Positions 23,482-36,510 of a stretch of DNA of 64,000 nucleotides are shown piece after piece. Source of the DNA: Anopheles merus. Its lineage: Eukaryota > Arthropoda > Insecta > Diptera > Culicidae. The notes under the pieces are model-generated. The model saw only the letters and a program-made list of their open reading frames with translations, made no database searches and was not told where the DNA came from. Position 1 is the first letter of the stretch, and the number at the start of each line of letters is the position of its first letter. The position numbers were made by a program, and so were the translations under genes. Location of the stretch: contig NC_054082.1 in NCBI RefSeq assembly GCF_017562075.2, positions 55,616,681 to 55,680,680 of the forward strand. Reading direction: 5' to 3'.

Positions 23482-24559
23482 CAGTGGAACCCCTCATAAC
23501 GAGTACGTTATAACGAGCAAATCTAAATGCTCTACAATGCTGCCTCTCTTAGGCAGCGGTTAGAACTGCGCCGCGTGCGATTTTGCCGCAAGCTTTTGTA
23601 TGGGATTTGACGTTAATGACAGCACTTGCGAATCTGCCGCATGCGGCGATGCGGCAAAATCAAAATCATTTGATATTGCCGCATCGGCGCAAGCGATTTT
23701 ATTTCAGATGTCAAATGTCTAAAATCATATCAAATAATGATTATCTTTATAAAGAACCAACAAAATATCATTATAATATCTTGAAAAGCTAAAAAATCGA
23801 GAAAACTCTTTTCTTGCCGCATGCGGCGAGGTTCTGACCGTTCCCTTAAAGAGTAAAATCTCGCGTTACGCTCAATTTCATGTTTGTTCCCAATAATTGT
23901 TCTCATTTAAAGAGTTTCAATACTAAGAATCGTTAAATATCAAACTATTTCCAAAACGGGCAATGTATAAGTGTGGATCAATGTGGCAATGTCGAAAAGT
24001 GAAAAGGGAGGTGACACATTAACGCCCACTGCCAGTCCAAAACTCATGAAGTCATACAACAGTCGAAAAAAATCTTTTCAGATCAGATGACGGAGCTGAG
24101 AGTTTTGCTGTGCTTATCGACAGCTAGAGTAAGCGAGATAGTGTCTTCAGTTTAATTGCTCCGTTTCCTTCCTGGTTCCTGGTTTAACAATGTTGGAGGC
24201 TCTCTTCGGCTTCGGCCGTGGAAGTGGACAGGACGTGTAATTTTAGTGTGTAGTGTACCTCCGTAAGAAGCGTGTGTTTCATAAATGTGAGGTGTGTTGA
24301 TGAGTATGTTCTTGCATGAATTCTTGATCTACTTGCTCGTAAAGACGAGAATTTTGATACTAATAATTGATCAATGCTTTACTGTTGCCACTTGGAAGTG
24401 TTCCTTATGGTTGTGATGCATATATAAACCTTATATACCTGCACTATTTTGACCTGGAACCAATTATTTCGCTTTTCATACACATTGTATGGGAAAGATC
24501 CTCCCGCATAATTAGTGAGTCATTGGATCGTATTAAACTCGTTATGAGGGGTTCCACTG
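23482..24559. mobile_element. Pogo/Tigger-like non-autonomous element, 1078 bp
   Basis: Perfect inverted termini of about 23 bases begin CAGTGGAACCCCTCATAACG on both sides, flanked by TA (23480-23481 and 24560-24561). CAGTGGAACC-type ends with TA duplication are typical of pogo/Tigger relatives of Tc1-mariner. No transposase frame remains. A second, smaller element is nested inside at 23552-23845. Confidence 0.88.
23552..23845. mobile_element. Nested MITE, PIF/Harbinger-like
   Basis: A 294-bp segment with imperfect 28-base inverted ends: GGCAGCGGTTAGAACTGCGC on the left and GGGAACGGTCAGAACCTCGC read inward from the right, with about 22 of 28 matching. It is flanked by TTA on both sides. A 3-bp TTA duplication and GG-starting ends fit PIF/Harbinger MITEs. 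GCCGCATGCGGC palindromes recur inside. It lies within the pogo-like element, so it is the later insertion. Confidence 0.65.
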
Positions 24560-24561
24560 TA

Positions 24562-27500
24562 CATTTCAACACACTTTTCAACTTTTAAGTTTTCGTCGAG
24601 AGAAAGAGACGTATAGACTAGACTTATAGAGACTTACAGAAATGTCTTGCAAAGAAGTTCGTGATTGATAATAATAATTAGAGTTAAGGTAATGAAGGAT
24701 ACACTCTATACAATCGAACTAATAACAGCAGCAACAACAACCACAACACAATTATGCGGCTGTAAATACATCCCGATTAAATGAAGCGTTCTCGGGCTCA
24801 TTGTATTACAACGTGGTGCATTGTACGCGATCGTGCTTTCTTGTATGCAACCGTAATAGGTAGTCGGATGCTGTGCGTATTGCATAATCATCAGGGAGTT
24901 TCTGCAATTGAGTGTTTGAAAAATGATTCTGTGTTATTTTTTCTCGCATAATCATCCATTTCCACAACTGATATCATTTTTCTTTCAACATGATTACCTC
25001 CCTAATGTTTCGATGAAATTTTGCCACTGTCAGATTAATAAGAATTAGTCAGCATGACCGTATAGGTCGTTTCGCCCAATAAAAAAAGACCCTAAAGAAC
25101 ATGATGCAAATTTGGAAAATTTGGTTTATGCGCAGAATGGCAGACATTCAAAATTAAATTTCAAAGTTTTTGTTAAAGGCTAATGTACAATTTGTTAAAT
25201 TCATTCATAAAATATTCATATAAGTTCATAAAATAAAAATCAACATATTTTTTATTTTAAATATCATGAAAAAAAGCTTTCAATTTGATTTTGCAATTAA
25301 TTGCTTCACATCAGTACATATAACTCCAAATACAGTCCAATTTGCGTTTGACAAATAATATATTTTCTTCTTCTTTTATTGTATCGACCTACGGGATCAT
25401 ACCAGCATATAAAGGCTTACGAGACTTTTTAAGTATCATAAGTAAGCATGCATGTAATTATATTCGGTATGAATTTTTTGTAATGTTTTACTGTAAAAAA
25501 TGTAGGAACAACGAAATGCCCATGAAGTAGAGACACAAGCGCTACCTTCTATAACATCGCCGAAAATATAAATAGAACATATGTAGGAAACATTATAGAA
25601 TTGTACAAAACTTCCTACGTTTCACGTTGCAGTTTCTGTTGGCAAACAAAGCGAAAGTGTAGAATGGTTTTGTTTGACAATGTTCCGTTTCAAAAAGATT
25701 ATCGGCACTTTAAACTCATGACGGGCATGTTGTACGAATTGTACGAGTTGCCGAGTGTACCACGGGCCCGCCCCTTTTATACAAATTATATATATATACA
25801 ATTTATATTTAATCAAATTTTAATCTTGCAAACCAATTTTCAGTAAAAAAAAATTAGTTCCACATAGTACTCCCCGTTTCTTACACATTGATAAATAATT
25901 AATTAAAAAAAAACTATTGTTATTATTTGAAATTACGTATGGGATGCAAATAAAGAAAGATAAACACACATAAATATTGAAACGCCGACTAATTATTGTA
26001 CATCTACTACTTTTCATTGCGGGCCATTTACATAATTACTGAAATAATTGAAATTCAGGACCCAATATATTTACACAAAAAGAAAAACCCGGATATACAA
26101 CAAAATTTCAACTGTAAATAGAGGCACACATAGCCAAGTCCGTTAATGATATGATATCTGTAAGCCTTTATCAGGAAGATTTTTTGCGAAAATAATAAGC
26201 AAAATAATACATCTTTGTGTAAAAGTTGGTACAGTTACTGGAGGATGGGGTTGAAAAATTGACAAACAAAGAGGAAATAAGGCATGTTGGACTAAAAATG
26301 GGTCAACAGAGAAAAAAGATAAATTAAGCAACCCTTTCCCCTAATTATTATTTGGGCAGTGAGAAATGGACGTATTGTAGCACTACAAAGACTCTTCTAC
26401 AAACTTTATCGGTCGTGTACGTCATTGAACAAATATATAAACACAATTACTTCTTGAAAAAAAAAAACAGTAAAAAAGGAGAAAGGAAAGAAGAGGGTGT
26501 AGAGATAAAAAGAATACACGAAATCATACCAAGTACAGTAAACTGTGCTAAATTTTGTACTAATATTTTTGTAGTTATAGCGTAATGCGAGCATACGAGA
26601 CGAAAATACAAAAAAATCATTTTTATTTGTGAGATAGTTAATAATATGCAAGGACATGCTGTGAAACGTTGTATATGTAACAAACGATGGTTTTGTTATT
26701 TTAAAAATATGTCTTGAGTCAAACCACCAAAAACTGGCACAAATACCCTATTCGTTTTAAATATATAATTTCTTTCACTCATTTGTGGAGGCTGTGCGAT
26801 ATCAGGATCAGTTAATTTTGTCGCTGTCAGTTGGAGAAGATTTAAAAAAGGTCGAAGTGTGAAGTGCATGCCATTTTAGTGTTATTATGCATGCAACAAC
26901 ACCTTCATCGAATCATAATTTTATTTTGATTGAATAAATTTCCAAGACTCGCCAAATAATAAATATTCTAATATATAAACAATAATTATCAAAAATCAAT
27001 ACAAAGGTTTTAATGTAGCCCATAGCCAGAGTGTGTTAATCGACGACTAACGATAAATAACGAAGAAATAACAGAGTATTAACATAGATTTAATATTAAA
27101 AGACTTTTCAGGGGTTCTCATATTCTTGGGACCTTTCTTTCTTCTTGGACCTACTTGGACAGGCTCATTTAGAATCCAATAGGAATTTTCAATGTGCCTG
27201 TTCAAAAAAGGATGCCGTAAATTCAATTCGCGGAAGAAAGTGTTCTAAAATCATGGGATCATCTCAAAACCCCTGTATCGAATGTTTTAACTGATGATTT
27301 TATTTAATTTTTTTACTCTTATTTCATCTTTTTTTATTTAAATAAACAATTAAAATTACCATGGTACTGGCGCTTTTGAGTCTGAAGCCATTGATTTTAT
27401 TTTAATTTATTTTTTTTAAATTGTGTGACCAATAGATTCTCGAATTACCAAGTTATTCGTTTATCGAGTAAGTTAAAAAAAACACTGGCACGGAATGTAT

Positions 27501-28017
27501 TACTGTACTGTAGGGTCCAATGTCTCTTAGACATAATAAAGATTAATTGTACTACAAACTCTGCCGAAAGCGAAAGTAATCTTCTTTGAGATCATTCAAC
27601 TTTGCTCGGTTCTGTTTCGTTGCGTTTTCGCGTTCTTCTCACCTGATTCGCTACATGCATGCGCTAAGCATTGCGCGCTCCATTCCTTCAAGGTCAGTAG
27701 ATCAAGTTCAATGAAAACCAGTAAAACTACAAAACTACAAGCACTCACGGAAAGGAAGTCATCGAGTATGTGTGTGTGTGTGTGTATGTGTGTGTGTGTG
27801 TATTTTTTTTTCTTTCTTTTAGATCTACAACTATTTCCATTTAATACAAAACACTTTTCAGTGCAGTAGTTACAGAATAAAATTAAACAGTAAATTTGTC
27901 CTCATGTTTGGTAATGTCAAAAGTGCAACGAACATGAATGTGTTGAGGACAAATGCAATGAAGCATTGACTCAAGACAAATTCACCAACATAGTATCATA
28001 CCAACATAGTATGCATG
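24562..28017. other. AT-rich intergenic stretch, no gene seen
   Basis: About 3.4 kb of AT-rich DNA with poly-A/T runs and no recognisable coding exon. Around 27113-27271 there are weak inverted ends starting CAGGGGTT that could mark another small MITE, but no target duplication supports it. Confidence 0.6.
27769..27802. repeat. (TG)n microsatellite
   Basis: An interrupted TG run followed by a poly-T tract, in non-coding sequence. Confidence 0.9.
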
Positions 28018-28221
28018 GCCGGTCTGGTGGTACAGTCGTCAACTCGTACGACGTAACAACATGCCCGTCATGGGTTCAAGTTCCGAATAGACCGTGCCCC
28101 CCATACGTAGGACTGACTATCCTGCTATGGTAACAATAAGTCACTGAAAGCCAAGCTCACTTCATTAGTGGGTACTAGCAGGCCTTGACCGACAACGGTT
28201 GTTGTGCCAAAGAAGAAGAAG
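28018..28221 (+). mobile_element. tRNA-derived SINE, SINE200-like, copy 1
   Basis: About 200 bp. It starts GCCGGTCTGGTGGTACAGTC (box A region), has a box-B-like GGGTTCAAGTTCC at about 28072, a body containing ATACGTAGGACTGACTATCC, and ends with a GAA-repeat tail. It aligns along its length with copies at 36286 and 63324. The sequence matches my memory of the Anopheles SINE200 family. No clean target duplication was found. Confidence 0.88.
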
Positions 28222-29248
28222 TATCATACATAATATTTGCCATTCATTTAGTTTACATTTAGACTTATATTAGAAAAATTGTAGAATTAATTGAACATCA
28301 GTTGTTTTAAGATATCGAAGATCTTTATCAACTTGCACCCGGCAAATGTTTTGCGATGCATTTTTTTTTAGTTTGACATTTCCTGTTCAAAATATCAACA
28401 AACTAGAACTTGACGGCTGCCTAATCATTCTCATTCAATAATGTTACTTGGGTCTCGACTTTCACTTTCCTTCCGTTCTTGTTTTGTTCATCGGCAGCCA
28501 ACTTTTAGCGTGAAATTATTACCATTACGTAGCGTGAAACCAACATCAGTCATATTTTTTTACTTTCTCGCTTCCCTTTTATGCTGTGCTGTGGTCACAA
28601 AAGCGAAACACAATAGGGTGAAAGTGAACGAAAACAAAGCGCCGAAAGAAAACGGAGTTGACACAGGCACCCTAACGCGAAGAAAGTTTAGTTGGTCGTT
28701 GGAAACCGGATCGATAAGGTTACGGTAACTTTGAGGAGGAAAAAAACGAGTCTTCTTCCAAATCCCGAAAAATTGTTCAACTTCATTCTCCGAAGCCAGT
28801 TCATTGCTGACGACGCGCTTATCAATAGAATACGAACCCTATTTGCACACCTCGCCCGCCAAAGTCAGAAAGTGTGAATCGACGGCAACGACAGCTATTC
28901 GCACAATCGCTGCCTCACACACACACTCACACACACACATATTGCGCGTATGCAGCTCGTCGATTCAGGGCCTGCCGCGACCAGGAAAGATTATTCGTCG
29001 TTCACCCCTCACGCTAGACGGGTTCCGTAGCGGGTCAGTCTGGTGCGCGTCCGATACCGTGCTTTTGTGTATGTGTGGTGTGTTCTCGGTGAAACGTGGA
29101 ATATTCCCGTGCATCCCAGTAGCGCGTGTGTGAATTAGCCAGTCCGGTCACTTCACATTTCAATTTACATACGGTTTTCTTTGGAGTGTGCAATTAACAA
29201 AACAACCCTTTCGACCCTACCGAGCATTACCTCAATCCATCGCCGAAA
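28222..29248. other. Upstream region and probable 5' UTR of the reductase gene
   Basis: No coding gene is seen. A CA-rich repeat (about 28916-28940) and GC-richer sequence from about 28950 to the ATG at 29249 suggest the untranslated leader and promoter. The exact transcription start cannot be placed. Confidence 0.5.
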
Positions 29249-32200
29249 ATGGTCACCACGTCGAGCGTTCTCGGTAGTACCAGTGCGGTGCTAGTGTCGC
29301 TGTTTTTGTTACGCAAAGTTTTCCCCTGGATTTATCAAAACCTTATCGGACCAAAGGTCTTTGGTTGCCGCATCAATCTAAAGAAGACCGGCGAATGGGC
29401 TCGTGAGTATTTTTGGTTCCGAATTGCCTGACTGTACCTTTGTGCTGTGAATTTTCGCGTTCTGTTCCCTGTGGTTTGTCCTTTGAACATATCCGTTAAT
29501 TGATTGGCATTAATGGTTGAAACTGGTTTCTTCCGTCCGATCCAGTATTTGTGCTTCCTTGTTCAAGTATCTTTATATCTTGCCGTCATCGTAAGACAAA
29601 AACTTGCCTCTCTTGTGAATATATTTGTGATACAATATTCCATATTCGTTTTCCCTTGTTCCAAGCCGGAATATTAACTGTGCCAAATTGGAATATACAT
29701 ATTCGCAAATCAATGTTGGTTTTTTCGGTTTGAATGAAACCGGTCTGATCGAGGCCATAAAACTGTTGCATTTCGATTAGTTATTACGTTCTGTTGATAC
29801 CTCGTGACTACGTTAATTCTGAATGTATACGTTGATTTTTTTTATTAAATCATACTAAATCGTGAAATAATCATACATCTTTGGTCGTGTGCAAGCAGCA
29901 ATTCCCCACATTCCCCAAATTCTAATTAAATATTAATGGACTTCTCGCGTGTCAGTTTTACTATAAATTAACGTTAATTTTAGTAATTTCAAAAACATCA
30001 TACCCCAGAGCAGTCTCGAACGATATATAGAAGAACAAGAAAAATGCAGAAAATTTGCTGAATTCTGAATTTTTGAAAGCGAAGGTCAACGATGAGCTAA
30101 TCCGTATTATAATACAGTAGGTATTATAATACAGTAGGGTCCACTTAAAAAAAAAAACATCAGTAAAACACATCCAGTTAGCAGTCACGTACTGTATCTC
30201 AATACTTTCTTATGCATAATATTTGTATACAAATTATGCGCTGTGATAGTTTTGGAGCGTATTAAAACTTAACTAATATGCTGCAACCTGCTCAGTCTCA
30301 TAATCTCACATCGCTATTTAGGCATTTTCACCATCATGTTTTCCGGTGAACACACCCAAGTGGCTAGGAACCACGAAAGCGAAACTGATTAAATTCGGAA
30401 GCAAAAAAAACTACCGGTTATAAAATCTTACAACCACACATGTAATAAGAGCGATGAATAACTTTTGGTGTTGATCGAAATCTGTTTCTTTCTTTTTTTT
30501 TAACATTCGTCAGCCACGGTGTTTGAGGCACGAAAAAGGCTTTTATTACGGGAAAAGAAAGTTAATTTTTTTTGGAAATTCCTACCAATAAAACCGGTTT
30601 TCTCCAAGACTGTGTTGTTGACGCATTTATTTGGTGGATTCCAAATGGGCCTGGTGTTGTGCCACACCACACCAGAAACCAAAGATCTGCTCGTTCAAAT
30701 GCCAATATAGCATACGACTGTTTTTAGATTGTTGGATTTGAACGATGCTTGAAATGTTTGACGCATATTCTCTCTCTCATATTCTCTTTTTTCTCTAACT
30801 CCTCCGCAATATGGCTACAAAAAGGGCCTTCTATAAACAATCACACTCTATCATTCTTAAAAATTGCTCATCATGGTATTCCTGTGTTATTTGTATCCAA
30901 ACTGACATACAGAACTAAACTTTGACTGTCGACAAACAGGGCAGCAATGTTAAGCAATCATGTATTACAAGGAGCAAAAAGCTAACGAAGTTCTGAATAA
31001 TAGTACGCTAGTGATTGCGTCAATTGATTTTTTTTCTTTCCCATTACCATCACACTGCTAACCATCATCCCAGCCTAAGCACGGGAAGAAAAGTTTGAAA
31101 TTTGAGATATCAACAAAACACACGCACATGATTCTTGTGACGGTTTTGCTAGGCTGGGACGGAGAATGATAAACACAATCGTTGTCGATAAACACAATCG
31201 TTCAAAGCAAGTGTTAAAAATTCTATTCAGAATGTACATATATCAACCAACAGCGTGAAGTGGAACTCTAGTATATACATTTTTGATTCATTTATATAGT
31301 TAATTTATTGTCCAACGGATATAATAAGATCCCAGGGAATATTGGTGTAAGAAGCACTTTCTATCGTACATTACATGAACAATTAGGTTTTAGTTTGCTA
31401 TGAATAAACCACTTCAAGCGATCGTTCCGATTTTTAGATCGTTCGGAGATCGATGTCTTTACCTAGGCTGAACAACACTTCATCACTGATAGATCATTAT
31501 CATTATATCAACTAGGAATCATTTGTCTGCATCGATGGCAGTCTTTTACCCTTGCACAACGATAATACTGACTCTTAACACTGGGAGGCAACTAGTTGAC
31601 ATTGAAATGAGCCAATCTGATATACAATCGCCTTCACTTTGTAGGAGGGTAAGATTCAATAACCCACCAAGTAAGATAGATAGCCCTTTTTCAATGTAAA
31701 AAAAAAACACAAGTAAAAATGCAATAGTTCGCTAATGGGTGAGGAGAGCAAGCGCTGTTAATCTGTGCTGTGTTGTAGAATCGACCTCCATCGCAATGCT
31801 AACGTACGGTGTCGGTGTCTTATGATCAGTGCAATTAATAAGCAGTATAGTGCTGTACGAGCACTGCTCGTGACCTCAAATCGTGGGTGCGAGATTACGC
31901 CCTGCATAACAAAAAAAAAGATGTATGTAGATTGGTTTAGGTTAGAAGATTGCGCTTGAGTTGCGCATGAAGCAAGAATCCGGCATTAGTTTGTCTTCTC
32001 TACTGTGCTAATACAATATCTTTCTTCCGTTCTTTCGTTGCAGTAATCACCGGTGCAACTGATGGTATAGGAAAGGCATACGCTCAAGCGGTAAGTCGTG
32101 GGGCAAAATTACATTTTCCCTTCCGCGTGATGAGGAACGCGGAATGAAATGCAGTTGAGTCTATCAAGGTTGACTGGTAAAAGTCAAGTGCGCACGAACA

Positions 32201-34054
32201 CGATCGTCGTGTGAGCGTAGATCGATCATCCTATCATTTGCACGCACAAGATGTTAGTGTGGATACGAAAGTATAAGCAGGAGAAACGCTCGAAACAGAA
32301 AACATTTAAAAAAAAGTGCTGAGTGGTCAACTTTAATGCGCTTGATGTGTAACCAACGGTTGATTTTTATACAATTGGGAATATTAGTAGACGGTTGTGG
32401 TTGTAAGGGACATAAGGGCGTCAAAGCAGAAAGCAAATCAACTTACAGCCAAACGAACGCATACGTGCTTAATAGTCATAGGTTTTTGTTCGTTCAATGA
32501 TACCATTTTTTAAGGTTTTTAAGTTGGGTGCAAAAATAATAGTAAACGAATCTGACAAATTCTTTTGGCGTGACACATTTAAACAGTACAGTGTTCAGCG
32601 TCGGTTCCGTTATCTGCATAATCTAAGCACTATATTCTTCCTCTAATGGATGCATAAGAGAAATTCCTTCCCTTTTTTATAGGTATGTGCTTCACAGCAT
32701 TGGCTTGTCCGGTCAACAATGAGGTTGCACAAATGAGTTTTCTTTTTATTGGATAGTTTCTTTTTTTGCATCGGCTTGGCTACAGTGGCTAGACCTGAAG
32801 ATATTCAAACCCGCCGTAAAATCGATTGACTATCCTCGGCTGAGTGAGGTGTTTTTACTATCAATCTTAAGTTTGATGCAACACACACAGACGAGAGGTG
32901 AATTGAGACGAAGCCGAATGGAAAAAAACATCGAAAGAGCAAACAATTTCACTTCCCATGATCGTTGCTTAACCTGTAGAGTCCTACAATTCTTCAACTA
33001 TCTATTGAAATGCGTCTATTTTCTTTTGTTAGTTTCATAGTAAAATCTCTTTGGAGAAAACTTATCCTTTTGTGGTGAAGATAGGAATGTTATCAACATT
33101 AACAAGTATAAAATTGAACATATTTAAATTTTCCATACAACTAGTAACAATGTCTTCATAACGGTTAGAATAAAAAGGCTTATTTTTATTTTCAGCTTGC
33201 TAGAAAAGGACTCAATATTATACTAGTCAGTCGGACACTTTCTAAACTTGAGGATGTTGCCAAAGAAATTGGTGAGTATGTTGTTATTGTTTTTATTTAA
33301 GGCTGCAAGCAATAAACAAACTTCTTTTGTTACATTTCTAGAAACGGAGTTCAAGGTGCGCACCATGGTAATTGCCGCTGATTTCACAAAGGGAGCTGAA
33401 ATTTACGAACAAATCCAGCAACAAATTGAAAATATGGAGATCGGCGTGTTGGTTAATAATGTAGGCATGAGCTATTCAAACCCAGAATACCTATTAGGAT
33501 TGCCGGACTATGAGAAGCTCATTAACAATCTACTCAGCTGCAACATTCTGTCAGTGACGCGTATGTGCCAGCTAGTGATGCCAGGCATGGTGAAACGACA
33601 TGCGGGTGTTGTGATCAACATTTCGTCGCTTTCTGCCGTCATTCCGGCACCGCTGCTGACCGTGTACGCCGCGTCCAAGGCGTTCATGGACAAGTTTTCT
33701 GAAGATCTCGCATCAGAATACGCAAAACACAACATTGTGGTGCAATCAGTGCTACCAGGACCTGTAGCAACCAACATGTCAAAAATTCGTAAGAGCTCCT
33801 GGATGGCTTGCTCACCAAAAGTGTTCGCTAACAGTGCGATCAGCACGCTTGGACACACGCGCAAAACCACAGGATACTTTCCGCATGCCCTACTTGAGCT
33901 ATCTATCAATGCATTAAGTTTTATTTCACCGCGCTTAGCGGAAAAAATTACCATAAATACCATGCAAAATATTCGCGCCAGAGCAATGAAAAAATCCACA
34001 ACACGATCCAGTGCGCCTGCCGATAGCACTGCAGTACTAACAGCTTCTTCTTAA
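29249..34054 (+). CDS. spidey: Very-long-chain 3-oxoacyl-CoA reductase / 17-beta-HSD12-like (spidey-type)
   Basis: Four exons: 29249-29402, 32044-32090, 33196-33271 and 33342-34054, all GT-AG and frame-consistent, giving 329 residues. This is a classical short-chain dehydrogenase: an N-terminal membrane helix (about 7-30), the NADPH-binding TGATDGIG (54-61), NNVG (131-134), catalytic Ser188, and YAASK with Tyr201 and Lys205. Length and the GEWALITGATDGIGKAYA context match the HSD17B12/let-767/spidey group. These enzymes reduce 3-ketoacyl-CoA in fatty-acid elongation at the ER, and in insects are linked to cuticular hydrocarbon and steroid metabolism. A lysine pair lies about 19-20 residues from the C-terminus rather than at the end, so a canonical ER-retrieval tail is not obvious. 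The introns between exons 1-2 and 2-3 are long (2.6 and 1.1 kb). A testis-type HSD17B3 relative is the main alternative. Confidence 0.92.
29403..32043. other. Large intron 1 of the reductase gene
   Basis: No gene is seen within. It contains two tandem copies of GTATTATAATACAGTAG at about 30105-30139 and several poly-A/T runs. Short open frames lack family features. Confidence 0.65.
32091..33195. other. Intron 2 of the reductase gene
   Basis: About 1.1 kb between well-defined splice sites. Nothing else is recognised. Confidence 0.7.
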
Positions 34055-35570
34055 AATATTGAATTTAATAACAACTTATTGATGAGGTGAACATAGGATG
34101 ACATTTCTAGAGTACCAATCTGGGTTATAGCGTAGTGAATCCATTGTCAAAAAATCAAAACGCATTTCGGTATTGCCCATGAACTAAGTGGCTGCTGCTA
34201 GCTTTATTTGTAGTGTTTACAGAATAGTCAAACCGGCTGGGCATTTAGTGTTAAGAAGAGGGTAAGGGCTATCCATCGATGCGACAAAAGGAAATTATTG
34301 TTTGTCCTTAAGTACATTTCCTAGTCTTGAATATGGACAAAGTTTGCACAAGACTGGTGCAACAGGAGCATAATTTTTGTGGCGTTTTTTCGTTTCTTAA
34401 TGTTGAAGGCATCAGAAAAAGTCAATACAACTTGATGTTGTAGTTAGAAATAAAAGAGCTCATTTCCAGCACTGTAATCATAGTCCTGATACCTAATGAA
34501 GAACAGCAATCATTGTATGTGTTGTTATTGCGTCCACAATGATGACATTTATTCTTGATAAACTGCCAGCTATTGTAGAGATATCAGCAGAAAACTAAAC
34601 ACACTAGGGTAATTGTAGTATTGGGCCAGTAACCAGTATTGGGCAGGTTAGTGCAGTAGTTTCACAAAAACTGCACGTACACTTACGATTTTTATTACTT
34701 TTCATGAAAATGATATTATTTTGAACGATAAATTGTCGTATTATGTCGTGCTATTTTTTATTCGCCGATTTAAATGTATTCTTTAGAGACATTCGTGAAA
34801 AACACTGTTGCAGTTTGTTCCTATTTTCGGCAACGCAAATACGGGTCGGTAAATGCTTTAATCAATGCAAATAGTTAGACAAAAATGTTTAAAACAGTTT
34901 TACCTTTTCACTTTCCTAAGATTGGTGTTAAAATTAATATTTGGGTACTTTTCATGTTTCCCAATTTGGTCATTAAATTGGCAGTTTTTACAGACTGTTT
35001 GATGTAGCTTAACAAACAAAGTAGGCATTGAAAAAAGAGACAGTCTGACTGCTGTAGAACACGGCTCTAACAAGCTCAAAAATTATTATTTTTTCTCAAG
35101 TCTTTGGATTATTTATAGTGAAATTGGTGATATTTAATACAAGAAATGTCGTTTTATGTAGCGACATACGCATTGTAGTGTTCTGATCAAGTTATAAATG
35201 AATATTCAGCAAAATCAAAAGTGGGTTACTGTTTCAAGTTTCAGCAGAAGCCCGCAGCATTGATTTGCCAAAAATCAACATTTACCGTGTACCTATTTTT
35301 GGCAGCATTTAAAGAGAATAATTATTTGTTTTTCGTGATTTTCAAATTCCAAGCGAGCTAGAATAAATTCTGCACTCATATAATTTTTCATAAAAACCTC
35401 ACGTTTATTGGTTTACTGCCCTGGTTCTCTTAATAACGAAACCTGCCGATCTCTATTGGCTGACAGCAAATCTGCCGAACAAATTTGAACTCTGTACATT
35501 TTGTATGATATCTTAAAAAACATGCAAGAAAATTATATGAAACTTCGTATATGAATAACATACATAACAT
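34055..35570. other. Intergenic, possible MITE with AGGGTAA ends
   Basis: After the reductase gene the sequence is AT-rich and non-coding. AGGGTAATTGTA at 34606 and its inverted match AGGGTAACTATA (read from 35870) could be termini of an element of about 1.26 kb that includes the truncated pogo-like MITE. The match is only about 10 of 12 bases, so this is tentative. Confidence 0.3.
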
Positions 35571-35858
35571 TGACAGTTCTTTGAGCAAATTGTATTGAAT
35601 TGACACATCCATTGTGAAATACCAAATAATTTCCGTATTGAACGAATGTAAAATACTATTTAAAAAGGATTAATTCAGTAGAAACATATCAGCTAATTAA
35701 TTTAGTGGCGAAAACCACCCCCTACGTGCAAAATTGCACGAAAATTAGTGATATTTTGGCTGGAAATCACGAGATTCGACTTACACGGAAATTCGAGATA
35801 CGCGGTATTTTGCTGCCGTTTTCGGTCCCCATTAACCGTGTATCTCGGGGACCGCCTG
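35571..35858 (-). mobile_element. Truncated pogo-like MITE, same family as 20484-20847
   Basis: Read on the minus strand from 35858 it begins CAGGCGGTCCCCGAGATACA and matches the 20484 copy closely over the first 135 bases. It matches again more loosely up to a CAAAGAACTGTCAA block, where similarity ends. The second inverted terminus is missing. TA flanks the intact end (35859-35860). Confidence 0.8.
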
Positions 35859-35860
35859 TA

Positions 35861-36285
35861 TAGTTACCCTAATTCTTCCACGTAGTTTTTGGATACATGG
35901 GAATGTTTGGTACAAATGAGTTACCTTTTTATTACACTTTTTTTTTATTGAAGTTGCTTACTTTTGACCATGCCAATGTATCGTCACATCGTCGTGTTTT
36001 GTAAGCACTATTTTCACTAACTCTCTCAAACGCACCTCGAGCTTAGATTGCGCTCTCTCCTGTATTCTATTCGTTGCTAGGGTGAATTTTGCCTTCTTGC
36101 TCTATTGCTGTTTATCTTTCTCTCTCCACGTTGTATTTTGCGCAATGTTTTGGAAATGATCCAAGCAACCACGTTAAAAAAAAAAACAAATATTACGTCA
36201 TAGTACAATATCTGGTGATATGAGTAGTAGGATCAATCTAATTAAAGAAATATCGAACGAAATTAGATTAAATATGCTACAAAAA
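35861..36285. other. Intergenic, no gene seen
   Basis: AT-rich sequence between two transposon copies. It holds the left target duplication of the following SINE. Confidence 0.6.
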
Positions 36286-36498
36286 TGCTTTGCGGGTCTC
36301 GTAGTACAGTCGTCAACTCGTTCGACTTAACAACATGCCCGTCATGGGTTCAAGCCCCAAATGGACCGTGCCGCCATACGTAGGACTGACTATCCTGCTA
36401 TGGGGGGATCAATAAGTCAATGAAAGCCAAACCCACAAGTAGTGTGGTACAGGCAGGCCTTGACCGGCAACGGTTGTTGAGCCAAAAGAAGAAGAAGA
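36286..36498 (+). mobile_element. tRNA-derived SINE, SINE200-like, copy 2, with target duplication
   Basis: The same family as the copy at 28018: GGGTCTCGTAGTACAGTCGT start, box-B GGGTTCAAGCCCC, ATACGTAGGACTGACTATCC body and a GAAGAAGAA tail. The 12-base direct repeat ATGCTACAAAAA occurs at 36274-36285 and 36499-36510, a good target-site duplication made by L1/RTE-type retrotransposition. Confidence 0.93.
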
Positions 36499-36510
36499 AT
36501 GCTACAAAAA

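Noticed and set aside
27113..27271. Possible MITE with CAGGGGTT inverted ends
   Set aside because: Ends match for only about 8-10 bases and there is no TA duplication on the left.
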